NCBI GenBank assembly: GCA_963978895.1
Contig: OZ022246.1
Coordinates: 25,983,859 to 26,047,858, forward strand
Reading direction: 5' to 3'
DNA: 64,000 bases
Source: Erpobdella octoculata
Lineage: Eukaryota; Annelida; Clitellata; Hirudinida; Erpobdellidae
Part shown: positions 19,955 to 33,443 of the stretch, piece by piece
Layout of the letters: each line of letters starts with the position of its first letter
Numbering within the stretch: position 1 is the first letter of the stretch
Made by a program: the position numbers and the translations under genes
The notes under the pieces: generated by a model
The model's input: the letters and a program-made list of their open reading frames with translations, nothing else
What the model was told of the DNA's origin: nothing
Database searches by the model: none

Positions 19955-22900
19955 TTACTTTGCAACACCTGTTGATAATTCGTCTTTCTCGACTTTGACA
20001 CAGCTTGCAGTCGGACTACAGGAAGCGACAGTGCTGGCACCGCTACTGCTGATTCCGTAGTCGCTGGACTTACTGTTTTCCTCTTTCTTTAATGCTCCTG
20101 ATTCTGAATTACTGCTGATATGAAAGTTCTTAAACTTACCACCATCTGAGTAAGCTCCCTGCTCCTTGTAACAATTGTCGTAGGAAGCCAGCTCTCTCGG
20201 ATCAGAAACGGCATCCGAATTTGCTACGGTGGTAGCTAGAAAATCGCTACAGCCACTGGTAGCAGAAACACTGCCGTCGACTTGATCCTCTAGTCTAGTG
20301 AAGTCGTAGATCTCGGCAAACAGAGGAGGTAGATCGACAAAACGCCAGCGTTGTCGGTAGTAATTGAGAAGCCGATCGTGAGTGGCGCCGATGAAACGCA
20401 GCACTGGAAGGAGCCTAGTCGTGGCAGCAGACGCCAGGTTCGGATAGACCGGGTGGTTGCGATGCAGCTGCAGAGCAAATGCTTCCATGACCCGCTCGTT
20501 CAGCGACTGGACTCCGACGTAATTGACTATACCTTGTCTATCTGTAAATGTTCGTTGGACTTGAATTTATTTGTTTATATTCCCATTTTGTAGAAAAAAT
20601 ACTAAGATTTTTTTATTTTATTTTTACAAATTATTTGTGTTATTTGTACAAAAAGTAAGAATGCTTCCAAGATTTTGCATGTCTTGCTTATAAGCTGGTT
20701 CGATTTAAAACTTTCAGATAACCAAATAAATGACCTGCTGTTATCAAGGCAATGCAGGCGAAAAGCCCAATCTCTGTGTCGTTGAGACCAAGATGGGTGA
20801 GCTGACTGGCAAAGTCGAACATGGCATCGACCAGATCCACCTGCAAAAAAAACAACAAAGACCATTTTTTGAGTCTTTTTTAAATCTCTCGGTTATCCTT
20901 TTTCAGCTTGGAATGCTTTCCACTCACCCCGTAGACGACGTCCAATTCTCTTCGATGAATGTAGGTTCCGTCGTAGAACAGTACCGTACCTTCTACATCG
21001 TTGTACAGTCTGCAAGACCTGTATTAATAATGACAACACGCTAGTAGCTGAATGACTCGTTGTAAACCAGAGAACAAGTGGTTAACTAACCAGCTTTGGT
21101 CATGTAAAAACAGAAGACACGACGTAATATATTTAGATTAAAAATAATTTATTTAGAACTCTATAATAGATAATATATTTAATACTGAAACGATTGGCAC
21201 CGACACTTCCTTTGGTCTCCGCTGGAGGCACTATCCAGCCTTCGGTGGCTGTCAGGAATCTTGGGGTATACTTTGATCCATCCCTGCCTATGGTGACTCA
21301 CGTAAACAGAACATCGGCCGCACTCTTAGGGAGGTCAAACCTTTTGTCTCTAAAGAAATACTCACAACTCTAGTAGTTCAGTTGGTCCTCACCAGAATGG
21401 ACTATTGCAATTCTTTACTTAGTAACCTCAGCCAAAAAACACTTGAAACTTTGCAAAAAGTGATGAATGCCTCTGCAAGAATCATATAACCCCCCTGCTA
21501 GCCAGTCTGTGCTGGCCAAAACTACCTCAAAGAATTACGCTAAAAATAGCTACCCTCGTCTTCAATGCAATGATGTCCGGTTCAACAAGGTACATCAGTG
21601 CCCTCTTGACTAGCACAACAACAGTGGCTAGACGATCTTTCTTTCGATCGGCTGACCAAATCACCCTCATTACCCCAAGACCACGCCTCACGACTTTTGG
21701 AGGGCGGACTTTCCACTATGTAGGACCTGCTTTCTGGAATGCCCTTCCGCCAGATGTGCGCAAGTGTAAGGCTGCTTTGGAGTTCCGTTCTAGCCTTCTG
21801 GCATATCTTTTAAACTAGCTTTTACTCAGTCTTGAATAGAATTGACTTGTCTTTTATGTGGTGACCTTTTATTATTATTTATGTACTACTTGCCTTCATA
21901 TTCTCTTTTGTGTCTGTCTTTTTGAAGTGAAGCCTAGTGCTACTTATAATCTTTTTTAAGATTTTTCTATGCACTTTAAAAATTGGAAAAGAATAAAGAA
22001 TAATAATAAAGAGAAGCTCTTGTTCATAGGAAAATTTTAAAAGATGAGCTTTTTAAAGAAATTCAAAAATCGATAGAATCAAGTTGATATGTTCTTAGTT
22101 TATTCAGTTGAAAAAAATTACCTGACAAGACACACTTCAAAAAACCCTGTCTTGATCAAAGTAAGTTGGTCATCTTGGGTCAAGTTTTGAAAATCTGAAA
22201 AATTAAAAAAAAAAACTAAACTAAACTCTAATGAAAACTTAATGTGAGTAAATAAGATTAAAAAGATTTAAAAAATTAATTAGGCTCATTTATTATAGTG
22301 TAAAGCAAATCGAGTAAAAAAATCTTAAAAATAAATTGCTGAAAACCTACTGGATATTATCTTATTTTAAACTCTGATAAAGCAGTAGAAATTAATTGAT
22401 TTTTAAAGAACATAAGGAGTGGCCAAAGGTTTTTCAACAAAAAGATCAAACCTGGAATTCTTTTGGCAAACTCCACAACCTTGTTTATGGATGGCGTTAC
22501 AAGCTGAGAGATACCCTGGAACATCTGACACTTAAATGCATCTATGCCATTAGCCAACCCAATCTCTCCGCTGCCAAACTCTGACCCTGGTTGATTAAGC
22601 TAAAAAAAAAAACAAAAATGGATTATCCAAATAGTGACATCATTTGATTTCTAGTAAAAAAACATCAAAAAGCTATTGAATATGTATGATTAACATTTAA
22701 ATCTTATACGACATACCTTAGATTTTATCTTAATCACCAATCTCAAAATACGTTAAACAAATTCATGTAACAAAATATAAAATTATCGTTATAAGGCACA
22801 CACCAGGGATCTTTGCTTCTTTTCAATGGCAGCCAATTTTTCTTCCGTTTCATCACAGTATGCTACGTGTGCGTGCGACACGGCCAGGATTACGTCGATC

Positions 22901-24073
22901 AGCATGAGCCTCTTCTCCGCATCTACTCCATTGTCCTCATCCGGCTGGTGGTTGGAGAAGTGAGTGACAGGCCCGTGGAAAGTGTGATTGGCCAGATCCG
23001 GAGAAAGGCCATTGAAGTGGGAGGAGCTTACCGACTGGTCGTCATTGCTCAGTGAGCGCTTCGGTACTCTGCCATATCTGACAGCTGTGAAGTAAAAAAT
23101 TCAACACTGTCTAATACTTTCTTACAAAGTGCAGATTTAGTCTACACTGAAATTTAAGCGCAAAATCTGTATTACAGTTACTTCAATAGTTATTATATTT
23201 CCACAAATTACGGAACGACGTTCGACTTACAGTCTCTCGACATGCCGACGGCAACACACTTTTTGAATCGGCAGTACTGGCACCTGTTGCGATTGAGTCG
23301 CATCACCTGGCATTTTCCTTCTCTCAAGCACCTGTACTCTATTTGCTTCTGCATGCTGCGTCGGAAAAAGCCCTGCCGTGAATTAATAGTAATTATTTTT
23401 ACTATTGTAGTCATGTTAATTTTTTAAGACAAAAAATCACATTATTGGGAAAGACACAAAAACCACTGTGTGGTCTCGGGACTAACCTTGCAGCCCTCGC
23501 AAGAGGTGACCCCATAGTGGTAGCCTGAAGCTTTGTCTCCACAGACCCGACATGCCACAAAAGTTTGACTGGGAGAAGATGCAGGTGCCATGCCAGATGG
23601 TACTGTGGGTTCGGTTGCCGATTCCAGGTCTAACAGAATAAACAATATCACTACTTAGAAATAACACGATTTAGAGAATGTTATTAATTAAATTATTATA
23701 AAATTAAATAAAGACTGATGACAATAAAAAAATGATTTAATAAGAACTCAATGTTATAATTAAATGTAACATTCTGTATTATTAATATTACTAATGACAG
23801 TAACTGAAAAGACTGTTTAATGAATTGAGTTGTTTGATGTCCTCAGGGTTGTCTGTTAATATGGACATAAAATAGTATCAGTAATATCAGAATACCGAGA
23901 TGGCGGCATATAACTGGCCGCACCTATCTACTACCATAGCAAACGTTCATACTGATGATAGCAAATGATAAAATTAATGACAACGTGATGTAGTTAATGA
24001 TTGATGCGGCTTTGATGATGAATGCTGATTTGATGGTACAGATAAATCCGCTCACGATGGCAATACACGTACA

Positions 24074-24125
<52 letters not shown>

Positions 24126-25517
24126 CAAAAAAGGGGAGAATCTACTGGATGTTGGTTAAAAACTACAACCGTGTTTATGGCCTAAACGGCATTAATTGCG
24201 CCAGTTTCACTTTCTGCATCAATTCACTGGCGGCACGGCGTAATTCGAACATAAAAATCACCTCTTTTCTTCTATCTCTTGCTCGATCATCCAGTAACTA
24301 ATCTCTTTTATCATTAATTCATTAGTCAATCAATTCGCTCATTCGTTCCTTCGTGCAGTTTGCCCACCCACTTGTTAAAACTAATTATTTTACACTCTTT
24401 CGCTCATCTACTTAAACGCACTCACACACACACAACAGTCATGTTGGCAGATTTCATGAGAATGTGTTTTTTGGACTAGAAAACACAATGGCTCAACAGC
24501 AAGCGAACCAGCACATGCACACACACACGTACACAAGAATAAATACACACAAGTACACATGCACACAAGTACACATACCCACAAATAAATATGTATGGAC
24601 GCACGCGTTGCTACGAATAACATTAAAGAGTGATAGATTAGTAGCTGTATGTATGTATGTATGTATGTATGTATGTGTACGTAGATATACAGTATAACGT
24701 GGCTATAATGGTATTCACATAGATGTGCACACATGTTCTCTGTGTTTATGTGTGTGTATTTGTTCCCACCAAAAGGTATGCGCACTATCACGTATGTGTA
24801 CAATGTACCTATATGAGAACTATGTCGTTTGCCAAGTTTCACCTGAGTGACTTCTGCATTATATTGCCATCATCCATCTGTTCGTCCACCCCCCACTCAA
24901 ATATCCCTATCGGGGCCTATCGTACTAGTCATGGGACGTCAACAAAAAAGTTTACATACCAATCAGTAACGCCTGGGGCTATAAATTACCACCAGATTAC
25001 CACTAATTTTTATAGCGCCTTCTTAAACTCCAATCATTTTATTCGATTTGGCCCACCCCCGCTCCTACGCCGAAGTTCCAAGGAAGGAATAGACCGACAT
25101 GTGGAGAGAGACAGCAACACGGGAGAGATGTTTTTTGGACTTCGTGGTTATCTGAAGTTGAAAAATATCATCATCACCATCAAATGACGTCAGTCATAGA
25201 TTTCTTTAAACCGGCCATAGTTTTGTTTTTATAGCAAGAATACGATTAATGATTAATCATTCGAAACAGTACTCACTCACCCATTTTGGTAATCATCCGT
25301 CCGTTTATCCATCCTTCATCCACTTTTCAACGATTACCAATCAATAATTCCACTCATCTGTCAATCCACCAGCCTACGCAATCATGCGTTGGTCAACCTT
25401 CCATGTCTTCAGACCCGCCCTTGCTGTCCAACAAATCTCCTACTTATCCTTTATCTCTTCTTTTTTCCATCCATTAAGTTTTTAAATGTTTATTAGCAGG
25501 ATTCCTCAACAATTCAG

Positions 25518-25561
<44 letters not shown>

Positions 25562-26310
25562 TATGATTGTTATTATTAGAAGCATTGCGCCGGAAGTATG
25601 GCTATAATAATCTCTGGTCAATGATACACACCTGTTTGACCAGGTACGACAAACATTAACTGACAAGGCATTAACACGGCGACAACCGACAACCGTCACA
25701 CGTAGAAATTGTGTGCTATGGAGATAGTATATCTATATATTTAGAGAGAGAAAGAGAGAGATATGGAGAAAAATACTTTCAGAGATAAGAAGTGATCAAT
25801 AGATACAAATTCCTTTTTTTACATATTCAGTACACAACCCATGGTACCCATATATATATATATATATATATACACTTCAATGACACAACCATTGTACCAA
25901 CAACATCACCAATTCTTCACATTTATCAGTGTACTCATGTGATATTCTAGATTACCATCTTTCTCTCTCTTTCATTTCTTTATTTATAATTGTTAGCACA
26001 ACCGGCTCTTTGTGTACTTCTGACTCTCTAACAGTTTCTCACTTGGCCTGTAAATTTATATGTATGTAAGTGGGAAACAGTAGGAAAGTAAAGCATCCAA
26101 CTAATAGAAGAATATATAAAATACAATTGGATGTGAGAGGAAAGAGAGGAGGAAAGATATAGGTAAAGAGAGGGGAGAAAGATATATAAAGATATGTAGG
26201 AATTAAATGAGAGAACATTAAAGCATTTAAGGTTCTGGTATGGTGTTTATTAGATTAAAAAAATCCATTTCCTGTCGAACAAGTTACACATGCCTGCCAC
26301 TCGCTTCATC

Positions 26311-26368
<58 letters not shown>

Positions 26369-28090
26369 CTATCAAGAAGAATATTCATTCTTTCTTTCTC
26401 TCCCCCACCATTTTTCCAGATGGAATGTTTGGAGTTGTAAAATAAAACTGCTGATATGTTAATTTAAAACAATTTATATCCCAAATAAGATTGGATAGTG
26501 AAAATAGTCATGGCGATAGTAGTAGTAGTAGTAGCAGTACATAATAATAATATTATTATTATTAATAATCATTATAATTATATTTATATTCAAACTGATA
26601 TGATAAAAAATAGAACAAGTGTGATGTAAAGAAAAAGACAGAGTTAGTTTACTGAAAGGAAACAGAACTAAAATATAAACATATAAAACTAGAACAAATA
26701 GAACACAATCAGAAATACTTAGCTTTTAATCAGAAAAGGACATGACCTGAAATTACCATAAACAAATTTTTAACCACTCAGCTGCAACTGCTATTGCTAC
26801 TACCACAACTACTACTCTGAAAAATCGCCACTACATGCTCAGTTAGTGCTAGAGCAGCTACTAACAACACCATTACTCATAAAATGCATAAGATAAAAAT
26901 ATCTACAAAGAAATAAAAACAAAGAAATAAAAAACCGGACCAGGGATCATCAGAAACTTTACAGGCAAGTGTTAATTGAAATTGGAGGCTCATCAAAAAG
27001 CTGGTTGGTGGTATTGATCTGCCAAAAAGATGTTGAAGAGAGAAGAATGACATTCCATGAAAGAAATTAGAGAGAGAGAGAGAGAGAGAAAACATGATGA
27101 AAATGGAGAAAGACAGAAAAAGAAATAGATACTACCAGAAGAGTAAAAATAAAAAGCCTAAGTTTCGAGAATTATAAACTTTAATTAGATATTGGTGTAC
27201 ATCGTTCACAAACTAATAATCATTATATAAATATCTGTAGCAAACATGTCAAAGTAACAAAATCAAAATGTAAATAAATAAAAAATTGTTTTAAAGATAA
27301 AAATATTATTAATAAATTGATGAAAGTTAAAAGTAACAAAATTAAATAATGGATGGATAAGTCAGTCCAATGCTTAGTCCTTTATTCCAAATGAACAAAC
27401 AAGTGACTAGTCAAAAACTTTAGATCTATTTCAAATAAATAATTCTGTAACAACAAAATTTATTTATTTATGAAAAAACTAATAAAAAATTTTATTAATT
27501 AAAACTGCAATCTAAAAAAAATACTAAAACCCTTACAGCTTTCATTTGCAATAAAAATCCATAAAAAATCAAAGTTGCAAAATAAGGTTGCAATTTCCTG
27601 GTGAAGCATGCAGCCTTATAAAACCCACCTTTTACGAGCCATTAAATATCTAACGCAACTAACAATCACAACACAACAACAAATAATCACCCAATTCCGG
27701 TAAGAAATCCTGTTGTTGTTGCTGGTTGCCCGTCACGGCAGTAAGCGTCTGGTTACTGTTGGTCGGGGGGTGTTCTGATGGTTCGATTTTGATAGCGGGC
27801 AAGAGAGACATCTTTTTCCATCTATGATTTTCTTCGTAAGCAGGAAGAGAGGCGGCGTGATGAGGATAAGCGGCAGGCGATGGAGAAGACTCCGATTGGT
27901 TGGCAAGCATCGGGGGTATCATATGAGGTAGATAGTGCTGATGCTGATGGTGGTTATGTAACCCATTTTGGAGAAGTCCAGAGGTTAGGTGTCCTCCGTG
28001 AATTTGGTGGAGGATGTGTCCAGTCGCCGCGGCTGATTGTGGCGTGGGTTCGGTCTGTGGCGACTGCATGTTGTAGTGGCTCATGTCCAT
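19955..28090 (-). CDS. E78: E78-type nuclear receptor (NR1E family)
   Basis: This is a ligand-regulated or orphan transcription factor of the nucleus; E78 is the ecdysone-inducible NR1E receptor of insects. Coding exons in gene order: 27691-28090, 23487-23629, 23231-23372, 22804-23084, 22452-22599, 22122-22194, 20928-21009, 20735-20840 and 19955-20541; all phases close, giving about 653 residues. The N-terminal exon is Gln- and His-rich. The DNA-binding domain has both zinc fingers ([15 protein letters not shown] box [24 protein letters not shown]) and the carboxy extension [21 protein letters not shown] is diagnostic of E78. The ligand domain shows the signature [13 protein letters not shown] and an AF-2-like helix [11 protein letters not shown], followed by a Ser/Gly-rich tail of about 100 residues. 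Met at 28090 has an in-frame stop just upstream. The last codons overlap a perfect donor (AAAGTAAGT), so a further 3' exon is possible. Rev-erb/E75 is the nearest alternative and is less likely. Confidence 0.93.
21180..22012 (+). mobile_element. 5'-truncated, decayed non-LTR retrotransposon (CR1/L2/jockey-like)
   Basis: The stretch encodes, with frameshifts, the end of a LINE reverse transcriptase. Visible pieces are [12 protein letters not shown], then in another frame [14 protein letters not shown], then the C-terminal segment [20 protein letters not shown] ending near 21818. An AT-rich 3' UTR and a short AATAATAATAA-type tail end near 22012. It lies in an intron of the E78 gene, in the opposite orientation. 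Confidence 0.85.
24076..24115. repeat. (AG)n microsatellite
   Basis: Pure AG dinucleotide run of about 40 bp in the first E78 intron. Confidence 0.9.
25520..25560. repeat. (TA)n microsatellite
   Basis: Pure TA dinucleotide run of about 40 bp in the first E78 intron. Confidence 0.9.
26314..26362. repeat. (CT)n microsatellite
   Basis: Pure CT dinucleotide run of about 50 bp in the first E78 intron. Confidence 0.9.
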
Positions 28091-30679
28091 TGCCTTCCAT
28101 TAAATTCTAATAAAAATAAAAATGCAATTATAGTTATTTTTATGATAATACTAATAGTCAGGATGACAATGCGGATTTCACTTGGAAGATGACAATACAG
28201 ATTTATTCTGCATTAATCAATGGGTAGAGGGGTGTTAAGGTAATGTTTGTAAAGAAACTATTGTTAGTTTGTTAGGAATATTTAGCTAAAGAAATAATAT
28301 TAGTTTCTATTGAAATCATTGCAGGATGCTATACTAGGAAACCACCCAAATTTGTTTTTAATATATCTCCATCAATTTATTCGGCAAAACTCATCAATCA
28401 GGTTATTAATTCAGAAGAACATAAAATTATTTTAATCTGACTACAGTTTGATCTGCTGAATCCTTTTGAAAATTAATTGTATTCGTCAATATTTAATAGA
28501 TTGTTTTAGCTAGCCTGCCAGCTCATTTTAGACCAGCATCATTTTTTACTTTAGAACAGTCCAAACATTGCAATGTAAAAGTATGAAACCATAATCTTTT
28601 TCTATTTTTTTCCATCAGTAGATGAAACTTGAATGATTCAATTTAATAGTAAGCAAAGTTTCAGTTCTTAATAAGTTTTCCCTAAATGTTTACAGGTTAT
28701 TGGTGTAAATTTATATCTTGAATATAATATATTGCTTATCAAACTCATGTATATGCACATGGTAAATTTATCAAAACTTTTGATTCAAAAGCTAACAGCT
28801 AAAAATTGAAATAAATTATATAAGAAACGTTATAAACTGTGAAAACACATTTAATAACAAAATTGTAATCTACCTAGATTTAGAGTTTAGACATTTCCAA
28901 TAATATCTTGTAATAATATAATATTTCCAATAATAATAAATAGTATAAGTCTATTTAAAGTAAAGTCTATTATAGTCAATAAGTAAAAATAACCACCCAT
29001 AAATAAAACTTAGTAAGTAGACTTCATAAAACATAGTTTAAAAACAAGTTTGAAACGCTTACTTAAAATTAATTCTTTCTCAAAAGTTTCAGTTATTGCA
29101 CCTTTTTTATTACTTTTCATAAGAAACCAGGTTCAGCAGTAAATTTATATAAAAAAAAACTTGTTACGAGGTAGAAACTTTTCACGCAAACAACTCCTCT
29201 TTCAATACAACATTCGCTTTTAAAGAAGCGACAAGATGAAATATTACATTAAAAAAAATCGCCGTCAAACACCTCAACTCTCGTCCACAACTTTTTGGTC
29301 GACAAAGTACAATCGTGTAGCTTCTGAAGCGCTTTTTTAGTTTTAAATTTTATTACGAATATTATTGTCTAATTAAAATAAAATTATTGAAATCAGTCAA
29401 AATAATTTTTAAACAATATAGTTAAAACCAGACATGGCCTAACAGCTTTAGATCGTTCTGGCGCCTAAACGGCGCTTCACAAAGCAAAGAGAACGTTATT
29501 TTTACAGTTTTTGATTAAATGCAAATATAATATTGATTTATGGATCTTTTAGTTTAATTAGTTTTTAACATATCAACATTGCAAGTTATTATAAGGGTTG
29601 CAAGAAAAATAGAAAGAAGCCTGACACCTAGCGAACAATTAAAACTAAGTTTTTATTGCTGTTTTAAACTTGGTTCAATAAACTCTTAGTCTAAACACTT
29701 TATCTATATTAAAACTTTAAATTGCTCTAGCTCCTAAACAGCACGTCCAAAAACAAAAAAAATGTCAATTTTGCTGTTAATCAAAAACTTTCATCAGGGA
29801 CGGATCCAGGGGGTTGCACTCTCCCCCACGAAATTATGAAGCAAAACATTTTTCTTTGAAAATGACTGGAGTCTTCGGAAATTATATAGGCCAAATTAAA
29901 ATATCTACGCCAACATCTCCCCCGGTCATAAAATATTTTGAGAGGAGAAAGTAGGTATGTCTTCCAATTTTTTTGGAGAATTACCTACGACTATACCAAT
30001 CATAGAAAATTGCTAAAGAACTAAACTAATTCATACAGGTTTCTAATCAATACTGCATATTACATTTTTTCATCTTTTATAAGAAACAATTCTTTCTCTG
30101 TTCTTTCATTTACAAATTTCACGTTATTTAATCAATCAATCAAATTTGTATAGCGCTATTTACGTGGCGTTCAATAGCGCTTTAATGTCCTATCTACTCA
30201 GTTAACAATAAATGCATGGGGAGACGACCCTAAGGCAGTAAGGCCCTAGCGGACATAAAATCTTATCTATATATTTTATAAATGCCGTCTTCCATGCAAC
30301 GACTAAAAAGCTGACAAAACTTTCTTCTTCAATTAGTGTGTTTTAAAATGATTGACTCTCCTTTGATTATCAGATAGGTTTTCCACCATGAGTATACCTA
30401 TGTGACTTCATTTATAACTGGCATTTAGGATGGTACTAAATAAGATATGAAACTGAAACGGTAAATTGCCATAAAAAATAATTTTGACGTTTAAAATGTA
30501 ATTCTATGATTAAATATTATTTAATTATCATCTTTATTTTAATTGACAACTGAAGACACACACACAAATTTACATAATTCAAATATCAAAATAACACTCC
30601 AGTCAGAAAATGCAGAAATGTTCCTTATTCAACTTTTTGCCGATTATTTATTCTTATTTTATTGTCGGAAAAGAACTGG
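28091..30679. other. Intergenic region between E78 and the tetraspanin cluster
   Basis: No exon was found. It should contain the E78 5' UTR and promoter, because a possible UTR splice acceptor lies just above 28090. Between about 29440 and 29800 it carries repeat modules shared with the start of the window. A hAT-like terminus lies near 29797, and a short dispersed repeat with TTTGTATAGCGC lies at about 30146-30260. Confidence 0.5.
29797..29835 (+). mobile_element. hAT-like transposon terminus (fragment)
   Basis: CAGGGACGGATCCAGGGGG matches the usual form of hAT-superfamily terminal inverted repeats (CAGGG-CGGATCCAGG). I found no matching right end, so only a fragment or a diverged element is supported. 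Confidence 0.4.
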
Positions 30680-32915
30680 CTATTTCTTTCTGTTTTCCAT
30701 CGTTACGTCGCTATCATCGTCATCGTCATCCTCATCAGATGAAGAAATAGAAGTGACCATTGATTCGATCAGGGAAGATGAGAAAGCCGGGACGTAGCGG
30801 ACAGAGGAGGATCCCCCAGCTCTCGAATTGGAAGTCGTGTTGACGGAACTCAAATTGGTAAACCTGGAAGCAGTTGTGCCAGACGTGGTCGGGTCTGTCG
30901 TTTGAAACGTGGACCGTTTATCTGTTGTCGAAGAACGGGTCGATTTGAAGGCCGAACTTTCTCCGGTACCACCCGTTTTGGAATGCAGCGTATCATCGGT
31001 CCCAGGACGTTTTGATTCGACTAAAGGCGTAACTGAAGTGGCAGAAGAGCTAGCGGAAAAACTGGTTTTTGTAGGAGAGGTAGCAGACGAACTGGCTGAA
31101 GTAGCAGTTTTGTATTCAGGACTCTGAATATTTTTGCTAGCTACAGTGGCTGAGGATCCGGATATATCGGGGGCTGTAGAGAATTTACTTTCAGCGGCAG
31201 ACTTGCGAGTTTTTTTCTCTACAGAAGGAAACAGCTGACCAAAACGAATGGCTTTAGTCACTTTGGAAGACCGATCGGTTGTCTCGACCCTTCTTACCTT
31301 GTTTTCTCGAATCCGAGTGGAAGCCGATTCATCGCTCAAATCCAGACCCATCAGAGACAACACGCGCTTCTCCGCTTCCGATAGTTGTTGAGGTTTCGGC
31401 CACTCCTCCTCGTCGTCGAAAGACAGCAGATAACCCTTGCCGGAGCTCTTAGGAAAGCCCGTCCTAAGGCTCCAGTCTATAGATGTCTGAATGTATCTCA
31501 GCAACGGTATGAGGAAAAAATACAGTACGATCAGAAGGCAACCGGGTATGGAGACGGCTTTTTTGGCATAACCCAAATAGGAGTCGTAGAAAACATTCAG
31601 ACAGCCATCTCTGTAAACGGTGAGGGGCTTTACCTCACCAGTGGCAATTGTTTCACGTATGTCAGTTTGCACATCATCGTGCAAGCATAGCGGCTGTACG
31701 TCGGAATTGCAGCAGCTGAATGGAACTTCCTGGTGCAGAAAGGAAACTTATTTTCATAATTATAAATGGAAATAACATATTTTTCGAAAGCCATTTTGAA
31801 TCTAGATGTTTTGAATTGAATTTTTCTATCTATTCATTTCATTTTAACTTTTTTTAATCATATCTGTTTTTCGAAAAAAAAAATTGTTTAATGTATTTCT
31901 CAACTATTATCTCGGCAAATGAATTTTGATATAGCTGAATAATAGGATTCGATGATGAATTTGGAATAAGACTACGTAATAGGACTCCCGAGTGAACCAT
32001 CCCCCATAGAAAAAAGTCTTCACGTACTTTCTTGGTCCTGCTGTAAGAATAATCTCTAGAAAACCAGTCAATACCGAACCATTCTCTGTAGTTCCTATTG
32101 CCGCAGCACTTGAAAGACCGCTGAACTTCGTCCATGGCCGCTCTGTACTGCTCGTCGTAACCGTATTTGAGCATGGCTCTCCTGAAGCCGTTCTTTTAGC
32201 ACAGAGAAAAGCAACAACAAAAAATCAAACAGTGAAAAAAGAGAAATGCGCGCAAAATAACGAATAATAATTGATTTTCCTATTTATCGAATAGTTCAGC
32301 GTACGGAAATTGAAACGCTGCTTGGGACAAATGCAAAACAGGTTTTCAGAGCAAGATCATTGGTAGTATTATACACTGTATTATTGAAATAAAAAATTTA
32401 TTTAAAATTTATTTAAAAATAAACTATGTGGGCATTGCTTCTATTTTTTAACATCTGTACGAATATATTGAAGAATTAAAATGATTATAATTGATTTCAG
32501 ACCCGCGCCCAAAACACACCGTCAGATCGTCCAAAGGCTGGTAAGAGGCGCGGCCATGTAGTGCCACAATGGCAATTTCTAGTATCCCATGTAGCAGCTT
32601 TAAAATCATCAACGCAGCCAGTACTCTTGTATAACACAGCGTTCTCTTGCTGGCGAATGTCTGCGAAAAGCACATGGTCATACCCAGAAAGTGGATTTTC
32701 ATGCCCGCCAAGCCGGCAACTATGAGACTGTACGAAAGTTTATGATCGCCTTCTTTCTCTAGCGCCATTAGCCCGGCCTCGAACGCTTCCATGCCGTAAA
32801 TACCGGAAAAAAATTGCAAGTAGGAAAAAAAGAAGGCAAACGAGCTGAGAATGATGTAAATGTAAATTAGTACACGTCTCCGTTTCTCGCTTATTCGCAC
32901 ACCCAAAATCGTCAT
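30680..32915 (-). CDS. Peripherin/RDS-like tetraspanin, copy 1 (divergent)
   Basis: Predicted four-span membrane protein of about 546 residues from exons 32520-32915, 31998-32192 and 30680-31729; all three are phase 0. Exon 1 holds TM1-TM3. Exon 2 holds the start of the large loop with FKCCGN and REWFGIDWF. Exon 3 begins EVPFSCCN, then PLC and RDGC, then TM4 (SIPGCLLIVLYFFLIPLL) and RYIQTS. The order CCGN, (F/Y)R(D/E)WF, VPFSCCN, C, GC is that of vertebrate peripherin-2/ROM1, the photoreceptor disc-rim tetraspanins. All six core loop cysteines are present, but the extra cysteine that cross-links peripherin-2 (Cys150) has no counterpart. The tail after TM4 is about 270 residues, Ser/Thr-rich, and ends in an acidic run and ENRKK; the peripherin-2 tail is about 60. 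The exon 2 donor (ATG|GTTCAC) is weak and was chosen by alignment. Confidence 0.85.
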
Positions 32916-33443
32916 TGTTCCGGGGCTGTTTTCGTTAAGGAGAGCTAGATACTTTATAACCTCGTTGATCTTATTTTGTGCTCAAATAGATTATTTAAGA
33001 AATATAGGTTAAATAAAACGCTAAATAGACAGCTTATATATATTATGAAGCCGAAGCTCTTCTGCTTTTGGCGCTTCACACTGTTTGCACACAGGCGAAA
33101 ACATCAGGTGACGTTTCAAAACAAAAGGCATAAAACTATATTTTTAAATGCCGACTTAAAATTGTTCCAACCAAACGTTTACAACACAACCGAAAAAGAT
33201 GACCGTTTTATAACCTGTGTTTTGTAATCAAAAGTTGCCTTTGCCTTCGATGTCGTGTGAAAACTGAACTTTGCTTTGAAATGCTATAACCACTCATTTT
33301 TTTCATAAATTTTATTCTATTTCATTAGTTTTTGGTTAGAATTAATTAAAAAAAAAATTATTTTCTATAATTACTTGTTTTCATTTATTAAACAACTTCT
33401 TTAATCGCTGCTTAAAAAAACTAATCATCAATTAAAACAGTGC
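32916..33443. other. Spacer between tetraspanin copies 1 and 2
   Basis: AT-rich with no exon. From about 33226 the sequence matches 38756 onward, which marks the left edge of the segmental duplication that includes copies 2 and 3. AATAAA on the minus strand near 33386 is a plausible polyadenylation signal for copy 2. Confidence 0.6.

Larger units (their letters stand above)
23630..27690. other. Large first coding intron of the E78 gene
   Basis: This 4-kb intron separates the N-terminal exon from the DNA-binding-domain exons. It contains microsatellites (AG at 24076-24115, CA/GT-rich 24420-24770, TA at 25520-25560 and 25851-25871, CT at 26314-26362) and a short repeat fragment at about 25000-25050 with the word TTTTTATAGCGCC. 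No further exon was supported. Confidence 0.7.

Noticed and set aside
24408..25187. Overlapping open frames of 77-154 residues on both strands
   Set aside because: They arise from CA/GT and GTAT microsatellites in the E78 first intron; no splice or domain support.
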